From: Podospora pseudocomata
Lineage: Eukaryota > Ascomycota > Sordariomycetes > Sordariales > Podosporaceae
Direction: 5' to 3'
Assembly: GCF_035222375.1 (NCBI RefSeq)
Contig: NC_085887.1
Coordinates: 533,501-597,500 of the forward strand
Length of the DNA stretch: 64,000 nt
Shown here: positions 11,299 through 21,128 of the stretch, one piece after another
Position numbering within the stretch: the stretch's first letter is position 1
Layout of the letters: every line of letters starts with the position of its first letter
Program-made: the position numbers and the translations under genes
Notes under the pieces: model-generated
What the model saw: the letters and a program-made list of their open reading frames with translations, nothing else
The model's database searches: none
Told to the model about the DNA's origin: nothing

Positions 11299-12430
11299 TC
11301 ACATAAAGTCATCACTGGAGAGTAATTGTGTTAGCCAGCGTCTGTGCATTACCACGGCAAAAAACGTTGAGGACTTACTCTCCAAAGGCCTCATCATCAT
11401 CGTAGGTAGCGGTATCCTGAGCAACACCACCGCCACGGGACACACCCGCCAGAGAGGTCTTGGTCTTGGCAGCCTTGGTCTTCTTGCCGCCCTTCTCGGC
11501 CGCCTTCTCCTCCTTCAGCTTCTCGTTGCTGAGGGCTGTCAGGGCGCTGGCGACCTTCTTGATCTCGTCAGACTTGCAGTCTTTGATGATCTGCTTGAAG
11601 TACTCCTGGGCAAAGTTGACGAAGTGGGCCTTCTTGGCGTTGGAGGCGAGGAGAGGGGCTGTCGCGTTGCGGAGGGTCTCGAACTGGCCCTTGGTGAGTG
11701 GGTTGAAGATTGGCAGGGTCGAGAGATCGATGGTGTTGTTGGGGTCGCTTCCGGGGAGCTGGACAACGCTGGCGGAGGCGTTGGCCTTGCGGCCGCTGCT
11801 GATGCCGATGGCGCCAAAGAGATCCTGGGCGTGGGCAAGATCGGCTTCCTTCTCGGTGCGACGGAGACGCTCACGCTTCTGGGCCTCGGTTTCGCCGTCG
11901 CTCTCGGATTCCTCCGCGAGCTGGCGGGCGCGCTCGGCTTGGCGCTCGGCGATGCGCTGGGCCTTGCTCTTCTTGTTGGCAGCGGCTTCGGCTTCGGCCT
12001 TGGCCTTGGCTTCGGCAGCCTTCTTTGCCTTCTCGCGCTCTACCTCGGAGTCCTCGGCGGCGTCCCAGGAGTCCAGGACATCACTGTCCTCGGCCTCCTC
12101 ATCGTCGAACTTGCGGCGGCCGACGGGGGCAGCGGTGTTTGGGGCCTCGGTGCCGGAGCTAGACTCCTCCTCTTCATCGTCTATAAAACAATAAGCAGGG
12201 TCAGCTTGCGGCTATTATGAGGATATGGGTTGCGAAATCATGGCTGCGGACAGTGTCGTCTGTCGCGATGCGAATTGAACAAATCTGAACCCTTGCTCGA
12301 TCCTTGCCGCGGGGTCGTGTATCACCATGGAGGGGTAACTCAGACGTGGCTTTTCGCGCATCGATCGCGGGGTGATTTTGCAAAAAGAAATGCTTTCTCA
12401 CTTACCCCACCGCTTGTTTGGTCCAGGCAT
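11299..12430 (-). CDS. HCR1: Translation initiation factor eIF3 subunit j
   Basis: Subunit of eIF3 of 280 residues. It binds the 40S decoding region, helps mRNA recruitment, and in yeast also acts in ribosome recycling. Exons in transcription order are 12430-12406 (25 nt), 12180-11379 and 11314-11299 (16 nt). The tiny terminal exons are supported because the joined ends are family-typical: start MPGPNKRWDDEEEES and finish YDDDEAFGDDDFM. The middle contains an acidic N-terminal third, a charged Ala/Lys/Glu helix (about residues 50-100), AHAQDLFG, and the conserved PLTKGQFETLRNATAPLL followed by FVNFAQEYFKQIIKDC. The first intron is 225 nt, longer than most here. The opposite strand carries long open frames across this gene that are only mirror frames of the Ala/Glu-rich helix. 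Divergent from alternative oxidase. Confidence 0.95.
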
Positions 12431-13140
12431 GTTGATCGTGTTGTTAAGTGCTGTACTGCAAAAGAGCGATGTCTGGTAAAATCTAGCGTGAGGGAAGGAT
12501 TTCTAAGAAGTGGAACGGTTTATGTGCTTCTTCTGGACGGCCTGCGCAAAAGGTTGTTGCGGTGGATCAGGTTTCCAGCAGCAAGGTTGGGCAGCAGAAA
12601 AGGGGGAAAAAAAGATGGTGTCGCCGTTCGTGGTGGAGGGCTACCAATTTAGGTTCCAGGTTGTGCGCACTCCAGTGATGCCCCCCAAGTTTCACAGCGT
12701 CCAGGTTTGCTCCCAAACAGCGGCCCCCCACTATTTGATATTTACCTTCTAAGGCCCATATGGATACAGCGGCTTCAAGCTTCCATCAACATCCATCCAC
12801 TCGCATCCGGCTGCCACCTCTTTGAACGGCACTGGGACCTAATGTATCACAATGGCTCCCACCTAGCATTGTCCCTGCTCATCTGGGTGAATGTCCTGCA
12901 AATTGCCAGACCATGACAGGTAGGTATCCTTGCAAACAGCCTCACCTGGTTCAGTCGGGACGAGTCATGGCTTGGCAAGAGAATCGGTTGACCAAGTCGA
13001 TTCCATTCACGGGTCATCGCGGAAGTTCAGTGTTGAAGTTCAAAGAGCATATGACAGCACGTGGGAGCAGGGGAAAGCCGGGCGGCAGGTTTGGGTTTGC
13101 TGCATGGCTTTCAATCATGTCGTCTTTCGGCTATCAAAGT

Positions 13141-13148
13141 TGACGTCA
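13141..13148. promoter_or_regulatory. CRE-like palindrome TGACGTCA
   Basis: Perfect 8-bp ATF/CREB consensus about 660 bp upstream of alternative oxidase. Fungal ATF1-type bZIP factors bind this sequence in stress genes. Chance occurrence cannot be excluded. Confidence 0.4.
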
Positions 13149-13336
13149 CGGTGTAGAATGACTTCTTCCATGGGCCAGATATCACCACCTCCAATGGTTC
13201 CAAACAACCGCATGATGCTCAGTAACTAGATTATTCTGCGGCTTCTAAGGTGCTGAGTCACCGGGTCGGCTGCTTCTATTTCTTCTGAGATAGCAATCTC
13301 ACGCCGGAGGAGAAACAATGACAGGGCAAAGCTGAC

Positions 13337-13349
13337 CCGAGAGATCCCG
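13337..13349 (-). promoter_or_regulatory. CGG-N7-CGG element (distal AIM candidate)
   Basis: On the plus strand this reads CCG, seven bases, CCG; on the minus strand it is a direct CGG-N7-CGG. The spacing equals that of the alternative oxidase induction motif bound by the Zn2Cys6 pair AOD2/AOD5 in Neurospora. It lies about 460 bp upstream of the start codon in reverse orientation. Confidence 0.45.
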
Positions 13350-13588
13350 ACCACGCCGAAAAATACCTGCGTTCAGCTGACTGGCCAGCACAGCCTTACG
13401 AGCTCTCCCAACATATTTTCGTGGTCAAAGATGGGCCAACTCCTTGTCCTGTCGGGCCTGGTGTTTGTCGTCCAGTTGGATCTTGTTCCGCTGCCGTCTC
13501 AGAAAATGCCGCCCCCGAGGCTGGCGGTACTGTTTCCACAGAGAATTACCGCTTCTGGTGAGAGAAGGGCACAGGAGGTGGGAGTCAC

Positions 13589-13601
13589 CGGACGAACCCG
13601 G
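13589..13601 (+). promoter_or_regulatory. CGG-N7-CGG element (proximal AIM candidate)
   Basis: CGG ACGAACC CGG, about 210-220 bp upstream of the alternative oxidase ATG and about 100 bp above the TATA box. The direct CGG repeat with a 7-bp spacer matches the alternative oxidase induction motif described for Neurospora aod-1. Its position directly in front of an alternative oxidase gene makes chance less likely. Confidence 0.7.
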
Positions 13602-13700
13602 AGTGTGTTGAAGCTCGTATCGGTATCCCATGTGAGATTCCTACGATTTGTTTGAGTAATACTCGGGGTTGGTATTCTTTGTCGAGGTTTCTGGGGCCCA

Positions 13701-13706
13701 TATAAA
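13701..13706 (+). promoter_or_regulatory. TATA box of alternative oxidase
   Basis: TATAAA, 104 bp before the start codon, a plausible position for an inducible gene with a short leader. Confidence 0.55.
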
Positions 13707-13809
13707 CCAGTAGGATAGCCACTTCAAGGATGAAGGCGTCTCCTAATCAGCCTTCTTCAACGAACACAGATTCCCTTGGAAACCTTGATATATTCCTACC
13801 CACACCACA

Positions 13810-15039
13810 ATGATATCTTCCAAAACTAGCAACCGCATATGCCTCTGCTCCCCACAGCAAACGGCACGGATCACTAGGATTGTCGTCTCCTCTCGCCCAG
13901 CTTATCTGACGGGGCTTGGTTATCCGGTTTCCCTTCGACTCAGTTCAGCTGTATCTCAGTCCTCCTCCCAACACACCCGCAGCTTTTCATCAACAAGGGC
14001 TGCTCATCTGAAGGATTTCTTCCCGGTGAAGGAGACGGCCTATATACGGAAGACACCGCCAGCATGGCCTCACCATGGTTATACCGAAGAGGAAATGTTG
14101 GCAGTGGTGCCTCAGCACCGAAAACCCGGATCACTCAGTGATTGGCTTGCGTGGAAGCTGGTCCGTCTGTGTCGGTAAGTCAAAGTTCTATACTTGGAAT
14201 ATCCGAAGTCTTTGTTCGGAGGAGCATGCCCTAAATCATATATCCAGATGGGGAACAGACATCGCCACCGGCATAAAGCCCGAACAGCAAGTCGACAAGT
14301 CAAACCCAACCACTGCTGTGGCGGCACAGAAGCCGCTGACAGAAGCTCAATGGGTAAGTAACCACACCTATGGCAAAACCCATCCTCCCGGCTCCAGAAG
14401 ATATCCTAACCAGGCCAGCTTGTTCGGTTCATTTTTCTCGAATCCATTGCCGGCGTCCCTGGAATGGTGGCAGGTATGCTACGGCACCTTGAGAGCCTCA
14501 GACGCCTCAAACGGGACAATGGCTGGATCGAAACCTTGCTCGAGGAGTCATACAATGAAAGAATGCATCTTCTCACCTTTATGAAGATGTGCGAGCCAGG
14601 CTGGTTCATGAAGACGATGATTCTCGGGGCGCAGGGTGTCTTCTTCAACGCCATGTTCCTGAGCTACTTGATCTCGCCACGAATTACACACCGTTTCGTT
14701 GGCTACCTCGAGGAGGAAGCGGTCCACACCTATACTCGATGTATCCGGGAGATTGAACAAGGCGATCTTCCCAAGTGGTCTGATCCGAACTTCCAGATTC
14801 CCGATCTTGCTGTCACGTACTGGAAGATGCCCGAGGGAAAACGGACCATGAGGGATCTGATCCTTTACATTCGTGCCGATGAGGCAGTTCACCGCGGTGT
14901 GAACCACACCTTGAGCAACCTCAACCACAAGGAGGATCCCAATCCTTTCGTCAGCGACTACAAGTGCGATGCTGACCATCAACGACCCAACCCGGCGCTC
15001 AAGCCGACTGGGTTTGAGCGGAGCGAGGTCATTGGTTGA
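13810..15039 (+). CDS. aod-1: Mitochondrial alternative oxidase
   Basis: Di-iron ubiquinol oxidase of 363 residues that transfers electrons from ubiquinol to oxygen, bypassing complexes III and IV at the matrix face of the inner membrane. Exons are 13810-14174, 14248-14353 and 14419-15039; splices give [20 protein letters not shown] and [13 protein letters not shown]. An N-terminal presequence rich in Arg/Ser covers about residues 1-60. All six iron ligands are visible: Glu165 in FLES, Glu204 and His207 in NERMH, a Glu of YLEEEA (255-257), and Glu312 and His315 in RADEAVH. Length equals that of the Neurospora enzyme. Expression is probably induced when the cytochrome chain is blocked, since the promoter has AIM-like elements. 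Fungal alternative oxidases lack the regulatory Cys of plants. Confidence 0.97.
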
Positions 15040-15463
15040 AAATGATGGTTTAAAATAACCAGGGCGAGGACGTCTGTTCGACAGGAAACTGCATCAATCC
15101 TACGTATTTGGTCATATTTGGGCTCTATTATAGGCATCTTGGTGGGCATGGTAGGGGTTTGGCGGCGTTATCATGGCTTAGACAAGATACCAGCACCTCC
15201 TCTGATTGACCAGGCTTTTGGCGCATTCGGGTAAACAAAATAAAAGTAACCAGACGAGGTATAGATACTGCATAATTCACTGCTTTCTGTATCTAGTGAT
15301 CTGTGCAGGTAGGGAGCTCCTTCGACGTATCAGTATGTGTAGCGCCGAACACCTCAGCCACCATTGGCAGACATTACACATTTGATTCACACACTCAGAA
15401 AGTAGGGACTGCGACATGAAATCAAGGGCTTACAGGATAGTTGACATACTTCAAATACTACAT

Positions 15464-15547
15464 AATAGGCCTTTAGAATTTGCCGAGAAGCCTTTGAGCA
15501 AAGTCGAGAGGCTTTTAAGGATAGTCGAGAGGCCTTTCAACATGGCC
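15464..15547. repeat. Degenerate 21-bp tandem repeat, four copies
   Basis: Four adjacent 21-bp units begin at 15464, 15485, 15506 and 15527. They share the core GAGAGGC(C/T)TTT followed by a variable half ending in G(T/C)C. Divergence between units is clear, so it is an old array or a fragment of a larger repeat. Confidence 0.6.
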
Positions 15548-17037
15548 TTTAAGACCTTAGGGTTTGATCACAATCTCTCGGAAGATGCCAAAGCATAGCC
15601 TCCTTCACCAAGAGTCTGCCAGATCAGCGCAGGTTGCAGGTGTTGAACTGAGGCGACAAGTTGCAGGTAATAATCTCACTCATTTGGGTCTCGAGTTTCA
15701 GGGCCTGCCTATTACCACCCGTGCCTCGCACAGATAGTTTGTGATTAATGCATCATTCGATCCCGATCAGTGCCCGAATAAAGCGTAACAAACACAGGTG
15801 GTTATGGTATTGACAGGGCTGAATGTGCATGAAAAGCAAGCGACAAATAGCACATTCTGGCCATGATATCAGTCATGTGCCTCCATTTCTTTTGGACCCA
15901 AGTTCAGAAGAAGAGCTTATGTTACCGCCGCCGCTACCGAGTTGGGCTTATGGTATTGTCAATGATAGGGCTGAGGACCATTGCCGGGACCAACAGGCTC
16001 CAAATCCGATGGGGTGTGAATGGATAGATGGGCGAATAGCTTATCTTGTCAAGTGCCGCTGTGCCTCACATGGAATAATCCGATGGAACAAATGGAACTT
16101 GTCAAGACTCGAATCACATTTCGCCGCCATGACGCTTGGCTGTTGCTTCGTCGGGACGAACTGCGAGGGCGAGCAAGTGGGAAGAGATCCCAGGCTGTTA
16201 ATTCGTAGGAAAGCGAAGGGACCATCCTGACACAAGTCACATCACTACTGCGCGGTTCTTATCAACGGGGCACGGTGTCCACACTGTCTTTACCCCTCTA
16301 CAAGACAACAATTTGGGGATGCCATAACGGGGGAGGTACAGTACGATGTCAACATTCAAGCACGGGCATATATATCATCGGATTGGATGAAGCGGGGGAG
16401 CTGGGGCACCCGTTTCAACACCTCCTTGAATGATCATCCGAATCCAGACCTGTGATTTCCGGCCCGTATAAATAAAGCGTAAAGGAACTCTTCTGATTTA
16501 CTGACCCCATTTGGCGCTTTGTAAAAGTACTGATGGCGGTAGAGGACCATGATTGTGAGGAGATACGATCTTCCCCCCCCACCAGTTGAAGGGGTCCCCT
16601 TACAAGACTCGTGATATGTGCCCGGCCACACTCCATGTCCGGTCTGAGAATATCCACTCTCGGGGCACCTCCGTTTTCTTCACCGCAGTCACAGTGACCC
16701 ATCCCCGAGTTCCCCGCTTAATCTGTCCGTAACATTGCCCTGTCGTTGGGCCTCAAAACCTGCACATTCTCAGGGCCCTGACGCCCGAATATGTTCACGA
16801 CTTGGCATCCCTTGGCCAGTGCACTTACACCAGTATTTTCATACCGAAATAGGATCCAGTCTCCCTGCGCTCACAGGGTCAACAGCAGGCGCATAACATT
16901 AACTTCCAGTTCGACAGGTGCCAGCCTTGTGGTTCGTTAGGCCAGGCAAGGAGCACCCCTAAAAACGGCGCAGTGCGTCCCGGGCCTGTCGAGGAAAGCG
17001 CTTGAGTGCAGCGCAGCACATACTTTGTCTGCTCATG

Positions 17038-17628
17038 AAGCTTTCTCACCTCACCCACAGATCACCCACAGGTGCAGGGCGCCTGCTATCAGACAGAGTT
17101 CAGACAGAGTGTGAGGAAAACCCCAGCTAATAGCTCACACAAAGATCCCACTCAACCACAATTGGCCGGCACAGGTTGACTCGACCCCACCTTTCGCTCT
17201 GCCCCCCGGTCATCCCCCCGTGGGCCCCTCCTTGCCCGCCTCCATCCAACAAGCACAACGCACCCGACGCCCGCATCTCACCCGGGAAGCGGTTCAAAAA
17301 GCGGGAGAAGAAGAACAGGCTCGGCGGCTACGAAACGTCGTCGCGTGGGTTCCCCTCTCCTCCTGCCCTCTCGCTCGTCCATCAAACGACCGAAACACAT
17401 CCAGAAGGTGGGGTTGGACCTGCCAGCGAAGCACCTTTTACTCGTTCCATCGTCGCTGCACGTTGCTGCATACCTACCTAAGCACCCAGCACAGCCTCGC
17501 TCTCCAAAGCACTGCCACGGTGCCTGGAAGGCTGACTCCCAAACTGCCTCGTCGCGCGTTCTAAAGACAGAAACACCACGTACAACACCATTGACTCTCT
17601 AGCGGTCCGACAGCGAATCAGCGAATTC
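17038..17628 (+). promoter_or_regulatory. ATG-free stretch upstream of CRZ1, probable 5' leader
   Basis: No ATG occurs on the plus strand from just after 17036 to the CRZ1 start at 17629, about 590 bp, where several would be expected by chance. This suggests a long transcribed leader under selection against upstream starts. The exact transcription start is unknown. Confidence 0.45.
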
Positions 17629-19945
17629 ATGGACCAACAGCTTCCCCAGGCCCGCGGGCGATCGCTCTCGGCCGCATCTACCGGCGGGGGACACCACCAG
17701 CAGCAGCCTCCCAATATAATAAGAGATCACTCTCCTTCGCCCGCCCGCTTTCCCAATCCGAATGATGCCGTCGTCTCTTCTATCGGTCTCGGTCTTGGCC
17801 TCGTCGACCAGCAGTTTCCCACCACCCAGCCCGACTACTCGGCTTACAACGCAAACTCCAACAGCTTCTTGAACAACCACCAGCCCTCGCCCCAGCCCTT
17901 CTCCCAGCCGGGCTTGTCTGACCCCTCCAACGTCCCTACCTTTGACCTCAACCAGAGCTTCACGGACCCCCTCAAGCCCGAGAACTCCTCCTTTGGCACC
18001 TCCGCCTCGAGCACTTACCCCCAGCCTCAGACGCTCCTGGCCCCGAGCTTTGGCGACGCTGACTTCACCATCTTTCCGCCGAGCCCCGGCGAATCTCAGT
18101 ACGACGCCCCGCTGTTTGTTGGCGACAGCCAGCAGCAGCTCAACAGCGCAAACGCCAACATGATGGCACAGTCAAACCACAACCAGACCCCTCCTCACCT
18201 TCTCAACCCCGATCCTCAACAGCCTGGCTCTGCCCAGCACTCTCCGTCCTTCAACCAGCATCAGTTTCCTCCTCCCGGGAGGCATTCTAGGAATGTGTCA
18301 CTCGGGCCCGAGGCGGCGCTTCTTCCGGGCCAGGTAGACTGGACCCGTGCTCAATTTCAGGGGCATAGACGCTCCCCCTCCGAGTTCTCTGATGTCTCCT
18401 CCGCCGCGCCTTCTCCCCTCCTCGTCAGTTCCGATAGTTTCGAGCAGCATGATGGCCATTCACCGATGGTACGCCCTCAAGATGCCGGTCTTTATCAGGA
18501 GCTACATGGCATTGGAAGCTTTAGCATCTCGGACCAGGGAGCTCACAGCCCAAATCACCCCGGAGCCAGGAGTCCATCACATAGCCCAGCCATTTCTCCA
18601 CGTATTCTGCCTCAACAGCTGCCTGATGTGAACCAGAACAACTTCATGCTCCAATCACAGGGCAATTATGGTCACCCTTCGCCATATCTGCAAAGTTCCC
18701 AGGAGGCCTTTCCCTCGCTGCCACAGGAAACGGAGAATATAACCCCCAACCAAATGCCAGCACCTCCTTCCATTAATATCGATTTTGCGCCGACAGCCGT
18801 TAGAAACGGGTTTGATCAGCCCAAGAGCCTCGATGTCGACTCTCTTACACCGCCGGAAAGAGGTATGTCCTTTTTTTTTTTTTTTTTTTTTTGCAAAGAA
18901 AACCCGAAATGTCAAAAACTAACATGAGCCTGTTCCTTGCTCAGGACGAAGATTGGCTCGACCTCGTGCGGTAACAGATCCGTACAACACGAGCGGAGCG
19001 CTTCTTGGTTCCCATCGTAGCCCTTCCGCCACTGGGAGTTTGTCTCCCAACTCTGCTTCGGATGGTCGCTCCGATATTTCCCGCTCACTCTCTCCACTTG
19101 ACCGGTCTGGGGCATCCCCTAACAGACGGCGCCAATCTACCTCGTCGGTGCCCAACAATGTCATTGCCCTTCGGCTGGCGGACCCAGAATACAACGGCGG
19201 CGTGGCTGGCGAGGGTGCCGGTGGCTCAAAGCGTGTCCAAAAACACCCAGCAACCTTCCAATGCACACTATGTCCAAAACGCTTTACTCGTGCTTACAAT
19301 CTGCGGTCACATCTCCGCACTCATACTGACGAGCGTCCGTTTGTATGTACCGTCTGTGGAAAAGCTTTTGCTCGACAGCATGACCGCAAACGACACGAAG
19401 GACTGCATTCGGGGGAGAAGAAGTTTGTCTGCAAAGGAGACCTCAAGAGCGGCAGTCAATGGGGTTGCGGTCGACGGTTTGCCCGTGCGGATGCGCTCGG
19501 CAGACATTTCCGCTCAGAAGCTGGGCGGATATGCATCAAACCACTTCTCGACGAGGAAATAAACGAACGACAACGGCAGTGGAACGAACAGCGCATGCAA
19601 CAAGCTGCGGTGCAGGGCATGGTCATGCAGGCTCCTGGTATGATGATGCCTCCCGGCATGGACCCGAACGCGGGTGCGTACCCTATGGACCACAACGGCA
19701 ACTATGCGTTGCCACAGGCACTCTTGGCGCAATACCCAGCTTTGGCACAGATGAATTGGTCAGACATGGGCGGCGGAGGCGGCATAGAGGACGATATCAG
19801 CGGAAGAAGCAGCTACGATGCCAGCGACTATGACGACGAAGCTGATGGTGGCTACGTCAGCGGGCCTGGTACCGGGTTTGGGCCCGGGGGGATGCAGGAG
19901 AACTTTGGGGAGATAGGGTACGCAAGCGACTATGGAGGACGCTGA
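17629..19945 (+). CDS. CRZ1: Calcineurin-responsive C2H2 transcription factor CRZ1
   Basis: Calcium-signalling transcription factor of 744 residues. Calcineurin dephosphorylates it, it enters the nucleus and activates calcium, cell-wall and ion stress genes. Exons are 17629-18862 and 18945-19945; the splice gives [14 protein letters not shown]. The N-terminal two thirds are Gln/Pro/Ser-rich and disordered. PSINID at residues 380-385 resembles a PxIxIT calcineurin-docking site and is followed by FAP, as in other filamentous CRZ1 proteins. Zinc fingers run from about residue 516: [21 protein letters not shown], then [21 protein letters not shown], then a third atypical finger with widely spaced cysteines (C-x11-C) ending [16 protein letters not shown]. 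The C-terminal tail is Gly/Asp-rich. The intron contains a run of about 22 T. The start is the first ATG after a long ATG-free leader. Confidence 0.93.
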
Positions 19946-21128
19946 TGATCAGGCTGTTGCTTCCAAAATACAACACAAAAGATGAATTCGTGGATGGTCT
20001 TTGCGTAGCGCGTCGATTTGATTGAAGGGGGTTTCTTTTACTTGTCCCTTTTTTTGAACAGCATATCATTACTTTGGGGGGGGCACATAGATGGGAGACA
20101 GTCCCCCTGTCTTATATTTCGTTGGAGATATCCGTTTATGGCCGCAACTTTTACACAGGGCATCGTTTTTTGGATGACTTGATGATTTTTTTTTAATTTT
20201 TTTTTTTCAAGTATTGGCCTTATTTGGGGATTTTAGCCCAGGATACGGCGGTGGGCTGGTTTGTTATGGCGAGGGAATTTCGAAAAGGAAACATGTTGGT
20301 GTTTTTGGATTCGATTTTTGAAATTATATCGGGCGAGATCGCACGCATCTGATGCGATTTGGTTGCTTATAGATACCAATCTACTATGTTTTATTGGCTT
20401 CCACTAGACATCTTTGGTCTTGATCTCCAGAGATTGTAAATATCTATCAGCGTCAGAGACTGAATCACACACATCTCTGGGCGACGAAAATAGTGTGGGA
20501 CGGCACGTATAACCAGTTCAGTTGGTTCATGGGGCCGGATCGACCAGCGAGAGCCGTAGAAAGACCTTGTAGGTGTCCTGATCGACCTTTAACACAAATC
20601 GATGTGGAAAATAACGACAGTGAATCGATCCTCCCACCCCTGCCAAGATACGGACATCAGATCAAGCCCCGTCAGATCCAAAGACGATGGGTGTATCGAA
20701 GCGGGTATCGTATACGGCCTGAGCTACTTTTTGTCTTCGCCCTGCGCACCATACCTCTTTCCCAACAAACTGCATTGCCGGATAGCGTCATACATGGATG
20801 TAAAGTGGTATCCCGCTGCCGGTTGCTGGCCCGCTCTCGGAGGGGGGGCGCAGACAAGGCCATATGGCAAAGTTGGAATACGCTGTGGCACGGTGGTATC
20901 TCGGGTTGAAGGTGGGATGAACACTCGGGCGAGAGGAAGGATGATGAGATGATGTCTGCATAACAGGAGGTCTTTCACTGGCGGGATGACGACCGATGGA
21001 CATGAGGTTGCAGAGATGTAACATGTTCATATCTCCTGGTTGATATCAATTGCTTGTTAGCCCACCCCTCTCTTGCCTTTTGCTACAATTATCATTGAAA
21101 CTCCTTTTGTGAGCACACAATTGCCAGA
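19946..21128. other. Intergenic region between CRZ1 and the oxidoreductase
   Basis: 1.18 kb, with CRZ1 3' UTR at its left (T-rich runs near 20045 and 20187-20208) and the oxidoreductase promoter at its right. Open frames around 20490-20950 overlap on both strands and show no domain. No RNA gene seen. Confidence 0.5.

Larger units (their letters stand above)
12431..13809. promoter_or_regulatory. Intergenic region with the alternative oxidase promoter
   Basis: 1.38 kb between divergent starts of eIF3j and alternative oxidase. It holds a palindromic TGACGTCA at 13141, two CGG-N7-CGG arrangements (13337-13349 and 13589-13601) and a TATAAA at 13701. Short frames in the region show no domain. Confidence 0.6.
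15040..17628. other. 2.6 kb gene-free region upstream of CRZ1
   Basis: Begins with the alternative oxidase 3' UTR; an AATAAA lies at 15239. It contains a degenerate 21-bp tandem array (15464-15547), an 8-bp inverted repeat (15821-15828 with 15850-15857), and the long CRZ1 leader. No convincing coding region: the short open frames have no recognisable domain. No transposon ends were recognised. Confidence 0.55.

Noticed and set aside
11460-12194. Plus-strand frame of 244 codons over eIF3j
   Set aside because: Mirror of Ala/Glu/Lys codons. The minus strand gives complete eIF3j with matching termini after splicing.
12181-12405. Possible intron-encoded C/D box snoRNA in the 225-nt eIF3j intron
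   Set aside because: TGATA and CTGA-like words occur, but there is no proper C box, no terminal stem and no spacing typical of a snoRNA.
15821-15857. 8-bp inverted repeat GAATGTGC with 21-nt loop
   Set aside because: Arms are short and cannot be extended. Expected by chance in several kilobases; not a credible transposon end or hairpin RNA.
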